64,000 bases of DNA from a virus. The DNA lies in IMG/VR virus record IMGVR_UViG_3300020578_000006, positions 124,001 to 188,000 of that record; one strand, written 5' to 3'. The notes beneath the pieces were generated by a model. The model made no database searches, had not been told where the DNA came from, and was given only the letters and a program-made list of their open reading frames with translations. The position numbers and the translations under genes were made by a program. Positions 24,409 through 32,742 of the stretch are shown here, one piece after another (position 1 is the first letter of the stretch; each line of letters opens with the position of its first letter).

Positions 24409-24819
24409 TTATGATTTGGATAGTTTATCAATAATTCTATCCAATTTATCTAAAATACGATCTAGTTTATTATTAACAATATCAGGAGTAATTTTTTGAT
24501 TAAAATCAAAGACTAATTGATTAGGGTCTTCAACTACTTCAGGTTGTTGTTTTTGCGGAGGCGGCGTAAAGGTAACAGTTACTTGACTATTGGCCGGGGC
24601 AGATACTGTTGCTGGTGATTGAGCCGGCTGTACTGCTGATTCAACCGTGGTTCTAAAAACATTTTCTAAATTAGTTCTATTACCAGAAACAAATTTAGAT
24701 GAACCTATAACGCTTTTATCAATATTTTTTAACTCTGCTAACGTAGTACCCAAAAGATTAATAATAGCCTCTTTTGCTTGAGGGCTATTCGGATCTAATG
24801 GTACAAGTGCATCAGACAT
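24409..24819 (-). CDS. Unknown protein with clamp-binding-like motif
   Basis: The product is 136 aa. A helical N-terminus (SPQAKEAIINLLGTTLAEL), a Pro/Gln/Val-rich linker at about 65-95, the short motif NQLVFDFNQ at about 103, and a C-terminal amphipathic coiled coil (NNKLDRILDKLDRIIDKL). QLVFDF resembles clamp-binding peptides. It sits between genes 32 and 45, so a role at the replisome or as a late co-activator (T4 gp33 function) is worth considering, without direct homology. Confidence 0.6.
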   Translation of the reverse strand: MSDALVPLDPNSPQAKEAIINLLGTTLAELKNIDKSVIGSSKFVSGNRTNLENVFRTTVESAVQPAQSPATVSAPANSQVTVTFTPPPQKQQPEVVEDPNQLVFDFNQKITPDIVNNKLDRILDKLDRIIDKLSKS

Positions 24820-24821
24820 TA

Positions 24822-25646
24822 TTAATTTTCGTCAAGCCCAGCAAGAAGCTTCTGAACGGTCTCATCTTCTAAGACTTCTTGTTCTGCTACTACCGGGGTG
24901 GCAGCTTCTACTCTCTTCGAAGGTGCTGGTGTAGACTCACTCTTGCAATAGTAATGCTCTTCTAGCATAGTCTTTAATTCATCATAACTCTTAACAGGAA
25001 ATACCGTTTCAAGTTCAAATGTATTTTTATAAATCTCGTCAGCTTTTTTCTTATCAACCCCTTCGATAGCCTTGGGCAAAGAGAACTTACTACTAACGTA
25101 AGTAGGAAAATCTCCTTGCTGCTCTACCTTAATCTTCAAACTAGAGCCCTTATCAGTAAGGTCAAAAATTCTAGCGCCAAGATCTTCAGCTCCTTCACCT
25201 TCAATAGCGTCGCTAATAATCTTATGAAGCTGCTTACCATATCGAACAATCATTGTCTTACCAGTATTTGCCTCGTTCACCGGGTCGTTAATAACATAAG
25301 CATTAACTAACCACTTTTCTGTTCTAAGAATTGCTCGGGCCTTGGCCTTATCTTCCTCTGTACCGGTCTTTAAGATGCGATAACGAGCCTCTGCAATAGG
25401 GTCTCTTTCACCGAAAGTGGTAGGGCTAATTGCAGAAACATATTGACCGGTTGCAAAGCTTGTCCACCCAAAAGTATAGTAGTGAAAAAATGTCTTAGCC
25501 GGTTCTTTTACATTAGGTAAAAGTCTGACGGTATAGGTATTCCCTACTTCAAGTTTAAGAATATCTTTATTTCTAGAAGAAGTATTGTTATTTTTTGCCA
25601 GTGCAGTCTTAATGCTCTCAAACATCGTATTGGTAATTGTACTCAT
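24822..25646 (-). CDS. 32: Single-stranded DNA-binding protein gp32
   Basis: The product is 274 aa (T4 gp32 is 301 aa). The core LEVGNTYTVRLLPNVKEP, KWLVNAYVINDPVN, GKTMIVRYGKQLHKIISDA and FPTYVSSKFSLPKAI follow gp32 block by block. An acidic C-terminal tail (LEDETVQKLLAGLDEN) is the protein-docking site. The T4 zinc ligands (H-C-C-C) are absent: the matching region reads SAISPTTFGERDPIAEA. It coats ssDNA in replication and recombination. Own promoter 7 nt before the ATG. Confidence 0.93.
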   Translation of the reverse strand: MSTITNTMFESIKTALAKNNNTSSRNKDILKLEVGNTYTVRLLPNVKEPAKTFFHYYTFGWTSFATGQYVSAISPTTFGERDPIAEARYRILKTGTEEDKAKARAILRTEKWLVNAYVINDPVNEANTGKTMIVRYGKQLHKIISDAIEGEGAEDLGARIFDLTDKGSSLKIKVEQQGDFPTYVSSKFSLPKAIEGVDKKKADEIYKNTFELETVFPVKSYDELKTMLEEHYYCKSESTPAPSKRVEAATPVVAEQEVLEDETVQKLLAGLDEN

Positions 25647-25653
25647 ATTAATT

Positions 25654-25681
25654 ATGATAATATGTCCTAACTAGAAATCAA
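25654..25681 (-). promoter_or_regulatory. Sigma70-like promoter of gene 32
   Basis: TTGATT (25681-25676), 16-nt spacer, TATCAT (25659-25654), 7 nt to the ATG at 25646. Confidence 0.65.
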
Positions 25682-26316
25682 GATTTATTTCCTAAAATCT
25701 TTTTCAACCCTTGCATTGCTAAGTATTTGGCAGTTTTACTAGAAAAATATTTTGTACGAAAAACAGGTATATTGTCGTAAATATCACCTAGTGTAAATCT
25801 TAGTAAGTCTGGATCGTTTTGCTGTAAGCACTTATCAAAGTTTTCAAATGCAAACAAATTATAAAGACTAATTTTTCTATCTTTTAAATGAGTTATAAAA
25901 GCATGTTGTACCCCATCTTTGAACAGGGGGTATTCCTGTACCGTTATTGCCTTGTCTTTGCAAAATTGTTTTATAAAAGCTAATCCCTTTGCAATACTGT
26001 TAAGGTGAAATTTGTCATCAGGCGGAAGAAGTAGTTTTTGCTTCATAGCTAAAGTGTATACTTTTATTGCATTTTGTGATGAATAAAACTTTAAATCAAA
26101 CCCGCTCTCACCTGGGTATATAGTATAAGGTGCAATAAAAAATTCGGCTAAATCAACACTATGATTTCTTGAAAAGAAATTTTTTAGTTTTAAAACATAC
26201 GGGTATGCCTCTGACGTTTCAAAATTGTCCCATTGTTTTCTAAACCTAAACGGTAAACCGCTCTTGGTTCTAGAAATTTTTAGAAACGTGTTATAAATTA
26301 TTTTTTCGGAAATCAT
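25678..26316 (-). CDS. 59: Helicase loader gp59-like
   Basis: The product is 212 aa (T4 gp59 is 217 aa), basic and helical. LKNFFSRNHSVDLAEFFIAPY corresponds to the conserved FfqkLa.k....ela.ffian region, and FHLNSIAKGLAFIKQFCKD to the following helix. gp59 loads gp41 onto gp32-coated forks. Its place immediately before gene 32 is the T4 order. Coupled to the upstream glycosyltransferase by ATGA. Confidence 0.7.
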   Translation of the reverse strand: MISEKIIYNTFLKISRTKSGLPFRFRKQWDNFETSEAYPYVLKLKNFFSRNHSVDLAEFFIAPYTIYPGESGFDLKFYSSQNAIKVYTLAMKQKLLLPPDDKFHLNSIAKGLAFIKQFCKDKAITVQEYPLFKDGVQHAFITHLKDRKISLYNLFAFENFDKCLQQNDPDLLRFTLGDIYDNIPVFRTKYFSSKTAKYLAMQGLKKILGNKS

Positions 26317-27029
26317 TTAAAATAATCAGCTAAATGCTTTAATTCATTTTCCCTATTCCACGAATTAGCCCCCACAATATTTGTTCTTCTAAAAAACTGC
26401 TTGTCACATATGGGTCTTTGTGAATTAGTTTTGGTAAATTTATGCTTTAAATAGAATTCAGCAGACCATATATCTGGATATGAAAAATACTGATCATCGT
26501 GTATAGTTTCTAATGCATAGTCAATGTCTGCGCAGTATGAAGCATCGTCCCAAGGCCACCAACCCTTTTCTTCAAACCAGCTAGTATTTATATCCAATAC
26601 ATTAAACCCGTTTGCATTGACTAGTGTGGTAGGGTTGCCAGAGCCGTCAAAATGCTCTATACAAAAATACGGTAAGCTTGTTGTTTTAGCAAAGTCCACA
26701 AGTTCATTATAAAGGCTTAAATCTTTTAAACAAGAAAAAGCATCATCTTGAATAAAAAAAAGTTTTCTTACACCTTTTTCCTTAAGCTTGGTTAAAGCTA
26801 GTTTTAAAGCGGCAGGATAATCCCCAGAGATAGTACCAAAAGTAAAATTAAAACCGTCAAGCAGTTTGCTGTTTTTAACATTATCAATGTACTCATTGGG
26901 TGAATTATGAAAAAGATATAAGTTTAAGTCTAGTAAATTTCTAAAATGTTTGTCGGATAAATCTTTAGATTTGTACTCAACTAATTCAAGCCTTTTATCC
27001 CCGTATGTAAAAGTTAAACTGCCAATCAT
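26313..27029 (-). CDS. GT-A-type glycosyltransferase-like protein
   Basis: The product is 238 aa. KLFFIQDDAFSCL supplies a DD metal-binding motif after a hydrophobic strand, and YPDIWSAEFYLKHKF plus the nearby acidic residues resemble the acceptor side of GT-A enzymes of large phages. It is inserted in the replication operon between genes 41 and 59. Donor and acceptor unknown. Confidence 0.6.
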   Translation of the reverse strand: MIGSLTFTYGDKRLELVEYKSKDLSDKHFRNLLDLNLYLFHNSPNEYIDNVKNSKLLDGFNFTFGTISGDYPAALKLALTKLKEKGVRKLFFIQDDAFSCLKDLSLYNELVDFAKTTSLPYFCIEHFDGSGNPTTLVNANGFNVLDINTSWFEEKGWWPWDDASYCADIDYALETIHDDQYFSYPDIWSAEFYLKHKFTKTNSQRPICDKQFFRRTNIVGANSWNRENELKHLADYFK

Positions 27030-27301
27030 TTTTTATGCTTATTCAAATATTTCATAATATATTTGCTTTTGCAAAGAGAAGGGTCAAATTCTAAAAATAT
27101 TCTTACCGCAGATACATCATCCTCTACATCCATCATGCTCTTAAAAAAATTTTTTATTGATGTATTTTGAAGAAAAAGAAGTAATATGTTAGCTAAATTA
27201 TATTTTTTATTGTAGCATATACAAACATAACTACAAAAACATCTAAAAAGGTGATCTGTTTCCTCGTGGTTAATGTTACTAAAATTCATTGATAATAACA
27301 T
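27026..27301 (-). CDS. Small unknown protein at the gene 33 position
   Basis: The product is 91 aa (a second ATG at 27289 would give 87). Helical and cysteine-bearing N-terminal half (HLFRCFCSYVCICYNKKYN), basic C-terminus (SKYIMKYLNKHKK). In T4 the late co-activator gene 33 precedes 59 and 32. Here a glycosyltransferase intervenes, and no gp33 signature can be seen, so this is only a positional candidate. Confidence 0.5.
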   Translation of the reverse strand: MLLSMNFSNINHEETDHLFRCFCSYVCICYNKKYNLANILLLFLQNTSIKNFFKSMMDVEDDVSAVRIFLEFDPSLCKSKYIMKYLNKHKK

Positions 27302-27326
27302 TTATACATCAATTTAACAAAATCCC

Positions 27327-28676
27327 TTATGAATTGTCGCTTAACACTGTCAGAGTCTTAGAAAACTGCATCGCTTCCGCACTTTCATTTACTGTTTCGT
27401 CTTCCGAAATAATTAAAGTATTGTAATCAATCTTTAAAGCAATACTACCAAAATTAGGTCCAAATCTATTTTTTGACATACCTACATTTATTATTCCAAG
27501 CTCCTTATCCTCATCTTTTTGCCATATTGATATAATAGCATCAGATGTTGTGGCTAAACCAATACTCTCAGAAATTGTTTCTAGACCGGGATTGTCTACA
27601 TTATAGCCAGATCTATTTAACTGAGTGGCAGTAACTATAGGACACATAACATCATAGCTAATCGCTCTAACCTGCTGAGCGGAGTATAAAATTCGTTCAT
27701 AACTATTATTACCAACAGGACTATGCAACAGATTTAAATAGTCGAGCACTATTAAATCAATTTTAATACCTTTTTGCATTAGTTTCTTAACATAGCTTTT
27801 CAATTGATGAGGTGTTAGGGTAGATGGAGGGAACTCTTTGATAAAAATTTTTGATTTTTTATCATTATGAATTTCCTTTATTACTTTCTTAAGAGAATCA
27901 GAATCCTCCTTTAAATGACTAAGAGGAATATTAGTAATTGAAGAAGAAAGTCTTCTTGCATACATTATTTCACTCATTTCAAGAGAAACTAACAATACAG
28001 TCTTACCTTGAAGAGCTACGTTAGTAGCTACGTTACCTAGAAAAATACTTTTACCAACATTAGTTTCACCTGCAAAAACATACATTGAGCGTCCATTCTC
28101 TAAAAACCCACCCCCAAGCTTATTATCTAACCATTTCCAACCAGTCTTAATGCAGGGATCTTCTCTATGTAGCTCTTCTATAAACCTATCTACTTCTGTA
28201 AAAATCTCTAAACCTAAATTTTGAGTTAAATTAACACCAACAGCTTTTTCCATTTTAGTTAAAAGATCAGATGTATTAAGTTGTTTATTATCTAGCTTCT
28301 CTGCTGCGTCTAATAAGGTATTGTATACGGCCTTTTCTTTTAAGAAAATTTCTGTATTTTCCACTAGCTCTTGTTTATTAAAATTTTTATCTATGTCAGA
28401 AAAAGAAAGAACAACCCTCTTAAAGCTTTCCTTTAAATCGTCCGAGGTTAGGTAGGCTTTTAACTCTGTATTAGTCGGTACAGTGCCATGTTGCTTAAAG
28501 AAACTTAATATAATTCTGACTACAGTACTAATATCCTTATCTTTAAAAAATTTTACATCCAAAAAATCAATAATAGAAGATAGATAAACCGGGTCCACTA
28601 AGCAGTTATATGCTACGATTTTCTCGTAATAGTCTAAATCTAAGGACCGCTTTTTAATTTCTGTATTCATTTCCAT
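27327..28676 (-). CDS. 41: Replicative DNA helicase gp41 (DnaB family)
   Basis: The product is 449 aa (T4 gp41 is 475 aa). RecA-like core: Walker A GETNVGKS (about 203-210), TVLLVSLEMSEIMYARR (H1a-type), Walker B IDLIVLDYLNLL and the arginine-finger strand SKNRFGPN near the end. A hexameric 5'-3' fork helicase partnered with primase gp61 and loader gp59. Start codon at 28676 or 28670 (two in-frame ATGs); both overlap the upstream glycosyltransferase. Confidence 0.95.
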   Translation of the reverse strand: MEMNTEIKKRSLDLDYYEKIVAYNCLVDPVYLSSIIDFLDVKFFKDKDISTVVRIILSFFKQHGTVPTNTELKAYLTSDDLKESFKRVVLSFSDIDKNFNKQELVENTEIFLKEKAVYNTLLDAAEKLDNKQLNTSDLLTKMEKAVGVNLTQNLGLEIFTEVDRFIEELHREDPCIKTGWKWLDNKLGGGFLENGRSMYVFAGETNVGKSIFLGNVATNVALQGKTVLLVSLEMSEIMYARRLSSSITNIPLSHLKEDSDSLKKVIKEIHNDKKSKIFIKEFPPSTLTPHQLKSYVKKLMQKGIKIDLIVLDYLNLLHSPVGNNSYERILYSAQQVRAISYDVMCPIVTATQLNRSGYNVDNPGLETISESIGLATTSDAIISIWQKDEDKELGIINVGMSKNRFGPNFGSIALKIDYNTLIISEDETVNESAEAMQFSKTLTVLSDNS

Positions 28677-29323
28677 TTTTCAATAAATTTCTTATTACTC
28701 TCGGTCCAATGTGAGTCATCTATATTTCTTAATCCCGGGCTTTGATGATACAATAAAACAGGCCACACACCTAATTTAAGCTTGTACGTGTTACATGTCA
28801 AGCAAAAATCTATATCGTAATGATGCCACATAAATCTTTCATCAAAGCGGGCCCCGGTCCCTCTTACCTTTTTTATATCTAAAGCTAAAAATACACCATC
28901 TAACAAAGTGACTCTAGCCGGTGAAGGTCCAAATTGTGTTATGTACATCAAATCACTATCATCTGCAAAATGACCTGCAAATCCTCTATAGTAATCTTTA
29001 GTCATCATCCAATGCCATAAATTCTTATCTTTAATAGTAGGGTTAAGGCCACCTGCAACACCAAGCACATCATACTTTCTCAAGCCTTCATGAAGGGTGC
29101 TAAGATTTGCATATTCTAGCGTTATATCATGATGACATAGAACAACAATATCATATTTGCTATTTTCTTTGTTGTTTATAATGCTGTTATAGTACTCCGG
29201 TAATCCGACCTTTTTATTGTTATAGACTATGTGTAAGTCTATATCCTTTAACTTCTTACAACTTTGCTCCAATAAGCAGTTTTCTTCTAATGGACTTACG
29301 GCGAAAATACCTATTTTACTCAC
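28667..29323 (-). CDS. Family 2-like glycosyltransferase
   Basis: The product is 218 aa. YDIVVLCHHDITLEYAN (HHD), VLGVAGGLNP, LLDGVFLALDIKK and FMWHHYDIDFCLTC match a GT-A subfamily common in T4-like cyanophages, with metal-binding DxD replaced by HHD and a terminal HhYDiDfc motif. GTG start 6 nt after a TATCAT box. It heads the gp41 to gp59 operon. Confidence 0.75.
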   Translation of the reverse strand: MSKIGIFAVSPLEENCLLEQSCKKLKDIDLHIVYNNKKVGLPEYYNSIINNKENSKYDIVVLCHHDITLEYANLSTLHEGLRKYDVLGVAGGLNPTIKDKNLWHWMMTKDYYRGFAGHFADDSDLMYITQFGPSPARVTLLDGVFLALDIKKVRGTGARFDERFMWHHYDIDFCLTCNTYKLKLGVWPVLLYHQSPGLRNIDDSHWTESNKKFIEKWK

Positions 29324-29329
29324 TAATAA

Positions 29330-29357
29330 ATGATAATTTATCGATATAAATAATCAA
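29330..29357 (-). promoter_or_regulatory. Sigma70-like promoter of the gene 41-59 operon
   Basis: TTGATT (29357-29352), 16-nt spacer, TATCAT (29335-29330), 6 nt to the GTG at 29323. The plus-strand late box 29345-29352 lies inside it. Confidence 0.65.
29345..29352 (+). promoter_or_regulatory. Late promoter box
   Basis: TATAAATA, 10 nt before the ATG at 29363, embedded in the opposing early promoter. Confidence 0.65.
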
Positions 29358-29362
29358 GTATT

Positions 29363-30241
29363 ATGGACTTAGATAGTAAGTTAATTTTTGAGGCATACTC
29401 TCAAGCTAAATCAAAAATCTTGACAGAAGCTCCTATAGAGATGTCTGGTGACATTACAACAGAGCCTATAACTCAAAAAACTATGCCTGGGCAAGGAAAA
29501 GCATATGGAGCTGGTGCAATTGCAAAGATTGCCGTAGCTACAAAAAAGACGGAGGAACAAATTGGAGAAGATATGGCAAACTTTATTAAAGGTCATCCTG
29601 AACTTACAAAAAAATTAATAGACAATAAAGAGCAACTATATTACCCTGGTGACCCACAAACTTTTATTAATGAGCTTGTACAGGGGAGAAAAGATTATCC
29701 ATCATTTACTCAAAAATTCGGAGTTGTTCGCTCTCAAGCAGGCTTTACTATAAACTATGTTTTAAACTATCTTTTAGGTGCAAAAAAGACAAAGGGTGGC
29801 CTGGTTATGGATGCAGCAAGAAAAAAAGAAGTAAAAGCCGCTAAAGCAGCAGCTGCTCCAAAAACAGAAACAGTTTTTGAAATTGATAAAGCTGTCAAAT
29901 TAGAAAACAAAGCATTAAGACCAATTGTAATGAGCCTACCTGATGATGATGTACCAGAAAAAGAAATTTTAGGCGTTCTAAAGACCGCTATCAACGAATA
30001 TAATGATCGTCCTGGTATTGAACCTCTAAAAATTAAATCTTTTGATTTGTTTGATATTTTAAAGACAGCTGGTGTAATTAAAGAAAAACAAGTTGAGAAA
30101 AAAGCTAAAGAAGGTGAAGGTTCGGGAGAAGTAGAGACAATAGACGAATACCCAGAAGGGGACGATGTTCATATGGCGGCTAAAGAGCTGTTTAATATTA
30201 GAAGTACCCCTGGGGACCCCAACTACGGAGATTTTAGTTAA
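29363..30241 (+). CDS. Putative capsid-targeted internal protein
   Basis: The product is 292 aa. The N-terminus has two gp21-type sites, LIFE-A near residue 10 and ILTE-A near 21. A folded region of about 50-130 (EEQIGEDMANFIKGHPELT, YPSFTQKFGVVRSQAGF) looks like a helical DNA-binding-type domain, followed by an Ala/Lys-rich stretch (KKEVKAAKAAAAPK) and an acidic C-terminus. Function unknown. Convergent overlap with the amidotransferase gene. Confidence 0.7.
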   Translation: MDLDSKLIFEAYSQAKSKILTEAPIEMSGDITTEPITQKTMPGQGKAYGAGAIAKIAVATKKTEEQIGEDMANFIKGHPELTKKLIDNKEQLYYPGDPQTFINELVQGRKDYPSFTQKFGVVRSQAGFTINYVLNYLLGAKKTKGGLVMDAARKKEVKAAKAAAAPKTETVFEIDKAVKLENKALRPIVMSLPDDDVPEKEILGVLKTAINEYNDRPGIEPLKIKSFDLFDILKTAGVIKEKQVEKKAKEGEGSGEVETIDEYPEGDDVHMAAKELFNIRSTPGDPNYGDFS

Positions 30242-30927
30242 GTAAAAAACGGACTGTTAAAATCAAAATTTGCCACTGAAGTTAATCCTTCTGTTGTGAG
30301 TTCATAGATCACACCCTCTTCTAAAGGTTCGCTGTTTTTAAATCTAACACTACTAAACTCATTTTCGAGCATATTTGCAAAAACTGTACTACCACATCTT
30401 GCTAAATTAACTTTCCTTTCATTGGTGTTTGCTATCCATAATCCGAAAGTACCTTCTAGTTGTGATAATGTTGAAACGATAACTTGAAGGGGATCAAACT
30501 CTCCTTCACCCGAGGCCTCTATAGTGTGTAGCATATATGGTATAATGCTCGAGTCTACTGGGTTCGGCCATTTAGGATTATATTCTTTTTTAATACTATC
30601 AAAGTTGGAAAGAACACCATTATGTGCCACTACCCAGTTTTCATATACAAATGGATGTGATGTTTCACGGGAGAATTTACGCTTGCTAGATGTAGGAGCT
30701 TGAGTGTGTCCGAGATAAAAATACGGCTGTATCTTTTGTTTTTTAATACTCTCATCCAACTCTTTGCTAGCGTCTTTCAAAGAAATGGATCCATTCCACC
30801 TATGAACAACTAAATCACTTGTTGTTGTAAAAATAACTAATGAAGTGGAAAAGCTACCCCTTTTTCTATTCAAATCATATAAATCGAGAAACGATTCTTT
30901 TTTTACAGCTCCAAATATACCGCACAT
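30238..30927 (-). CDS. Class II glutamine amidotransferase, probable partner of QueC
   Basis: The product is 229 aa. N-terminal nucleophile MCGIFGA (Cys2), the LGHTQAPTSS strand and VVAHNGVLSNF give the Ntn glutaminase signature. There is no synthase domain, so it must donate ammonia to a partner. It starts one base after the queC stop. In some archaea and in phage 9g, a Gat-QueC fusion makes archaeosine from preQ0; here the two halves seem to be separate, adjacent genes. Role by context is inference. Confidence 0.78.
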   Translation of the reverse strand: MCGIFGAVKKESFLDLYDLNRKRGSFSTSLVIFTTTSDLVVHRWNGSISLKDASKELDESIKKQKIQPYFYLGHTQAPTSSKRKFSRETSHPFVYENWVVAHNGVLSNFDSIKKEYNPKWPNPVDSSIIPYMLHTIEASGEGEFDPLQVIVSTLSQLEGTFGLWIANTNERKVNLARCGSTVFANMLENEFSSVRFKNSEPLEEGVIYELTTEGLTSVANFDFNSPFFT

Positions 30928-31671
30928 TTAATTATTATAGGTATCGTAGCTTATTATTCTACAGTTATATTTTTCCCAAACAGGCTTTAAGTCTTGTCTA
31001 TAGGGTAAGGGGTCAATATAACCTGCATTAGCAAAACCTTTAATTCTTAATGCACTACTCGGTGAATTTGCATCACATAAATTTTCACCAGAATAACAAG
31101 TATATGTTTTGCTAAATTTTACTTTTAGTCTTACGCCCTCCTTTACTATTTCAGCCTTATCCATTTCTATCAACGGTGCCTCTATTTTTATTCTTGTTTC
31201 TCGGTTCAACGCCAACACACCATTAATAGTAGGCAAAAATTCAGGACTTGCATCCCAATACCCGGCCAAACTATCTACTTTAGTTGCACCGTGATATACA
31301 ATACAAGCGCCTACAGCTTCTGCATAGGATGCAGCAATACTTAAAAATATCATATTACGATTAGGTACGTATGATTTTGGCTGAGCTTCTCCCGCTATCT
31401 GTCTTATATCAGGGGTCTCTATGTCATTGTTTGTAAGACTACTTGTGGGTGCAAGTTTCTTAATAAAAGACGTATCAATAGTCTGCCACTCTTTTATCTT
31501 AAGCTTTTCAACATGGTATTCAGCTAATTTTAATTCTCTTTTATGTCTTTGACCATAATCATATGAAAGTCCAAAAACGTTTTCTGATCCAAATTGCTCA
31601 ACAGCTTTGTACAGTATTACTGTACTGTCCATTCCTCCAGATATAGGAACTACAACCTTATTCTTTTTCAC
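30928..31671 (-). CDS. queC: 7-cyano-7-deazaguanine (preQ0) synthase QueC
   Basis: The product is 247 aa. PP-loop SGGMDST (11-17), YDYGQRHKREL, VPNRNMIFLSIA and YWDASPEFL are QueC blocks. QueC turns CDG and ammonia into preQ0. Only Cys192 and Cys199 of the usual four-Cys zinc cluster are present; the others are Asn/Ser (CDANSPSSALR). The GTG start overlaps the end of uvsX; GAGG lies about 11 nt upstream. Directly followed by a class II amidotransferase. Confidence 0.9.
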   Translation of the reverse strand: MKKNKVVVPISGGMDSTVILYKAVEQFGSENVFGLSYDYGQRHKRELKLAEYHVEKLKIKEWQTIDTSFIKKLAPTSSLTNNDIETPDIRQIAGEAQPKSYVPNRNMIFLSIAASYAEAVGACIVYHGATKVDSLAGYWDASPEFLPTINGVLALNRETRIKIEAPLIEMDKAEIVKEGVRLKVKFSKTYTCYSGENLCDANSPSSALRIKGFANAGYIDPLPYRQDLKPVWEKYNCRIISYDTYNN

Positions 31672-32740
31672 CTACATCCTCACCAGATACATTTCCATAC
31701 TTGTATGCAGTTTCAAGCTTTTTATCTAATAGAGGGATAAGCTCTTCATAGAACTTTGGCTCTTTAGTAAAGTTCTTAGCATATCCTAGCTTGGTACCGT
31801 CTGGTTTGGTGTAAGTAGAACCGGTTTGAATAATCAAACCATGGTTAACAGCCATCTCGAGCAACCCACTATATTTGTCGAGACCAGTTAAATAATTTAA
31901 ATTAATACTCGCTTCTAAGAAAGGCGGTACAAATCTATTTTTGACCGTTAGTGCACGAAGAGTGACACCGTTATAATTTTTAGCTTCAGGTAAAATAGCC
32001 TCATCTTCACTTTCTTGTTTTTCGTTCTTTTTAGCCAGCTGAACAATCACACTAGCCATGTATAGCGGGCCGCTTCCACCACTTTGATTTTGTACTAATG
32101 AAGGATATAGAGAGGCAGGATCACTATAAGTGTGATTAGTCATCAAAATAGGAACACCAGCTCTACCTGCCTTGTATGTAAGAAGACGTAACATGCTCTT
32201 AAGCCCCTTTGCTCTAGTGCCCATATCAGCAGCACTCTTGTCCTTCTCTACATCTGTTACTTCTTTACTACCGGCAAGATTACCTAGACTATCTAAACTG
32301 ATAATAAATTTACCCTGTAAATTGTTCTCAACAATACTATCTAAAAATGTACTAATTTGATTACGAGCATTTTCAATAGTATAGACAGGAACATATTTTG
32401 TTTTATCTGGATCCAAGCCTACCCCGGCTGTAGTTGTCTTATCGATAGCAAACTCAGTATCAAATATAACAGGTACAACACCTCTTTTCTGGGCTAAGCC
32501 TAAAATTTTATTAACAAGAAGAGTTTTACCGGTCTGTGAAGGGCCTGCAAAAATTGTTATGCGACCCTTAGGTATACCGCCCCCTCTTAATTTCCCAGAA
32601 ACAATGGCATTTAATGCATAGCAACCTGTATCATACCAAGTGTCTACATTACAAAGCGCATTTTCTGAAAGAAACGTAGCTTCAGGGTTTAAAGCATCTA
32701 GAGCCTTAAATGCTTTTGACAACAGCTCGTCTTGCTTCAT
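31658..32740 (-). CDS. uvsX: RecA-like recombinase UvsX
   Basis: The product is 360 aa (T4 UvsX is 391 aa). Walker A GPSQTGKT (about 66-73), GVVPVIFDTEFA, Walker B FIISLDSLGNL and the L2-type region MTNHTYSDP with SGGSGPLYMAS are in order. It forms filaments on ssDNA with UvsY and gp32 for strand invasion and recombination-dependent replication. Second gene of the operon from 33096, followed by queC. Confidence 0.95.
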   Translation of the reverse strand: MKQDELLSKAFKALDALNPEATFLSENALCNVDTWYDTGCYALNAIVSGKLRGGGIPKGRITIFAGPSQTGKTLLVNKILGLAQKRGVVPVIFDTEFAIDKTTTAGVGLDPDKTKYVPVYTIENARNQISTFLDSIVENNLQGKFIISLDSLGNLAGSKEVTDVEKDKSAADMGTRAKGLKSMLRLLTYKAGRAGVPILMTNHTYSDPASLYPSLVQNQSGGSGPLYMASVIVQLAKKNEKQESEDEAILPEAKNYNGVTLRALTVKNRFVPPFLEASINLNYLTGLDKYSGLLEMAVNHGLIIQTGSTYTKPDGTKLGYAKNFTKEPKFYEELIPLLDKKLETAYKYGNVSGEDVGEKE

Positions 32741-32742
32741 TA

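Noticed and set aside
27026-27301. Assignment as gp33
   Set aside because: Position only; no visible motif.
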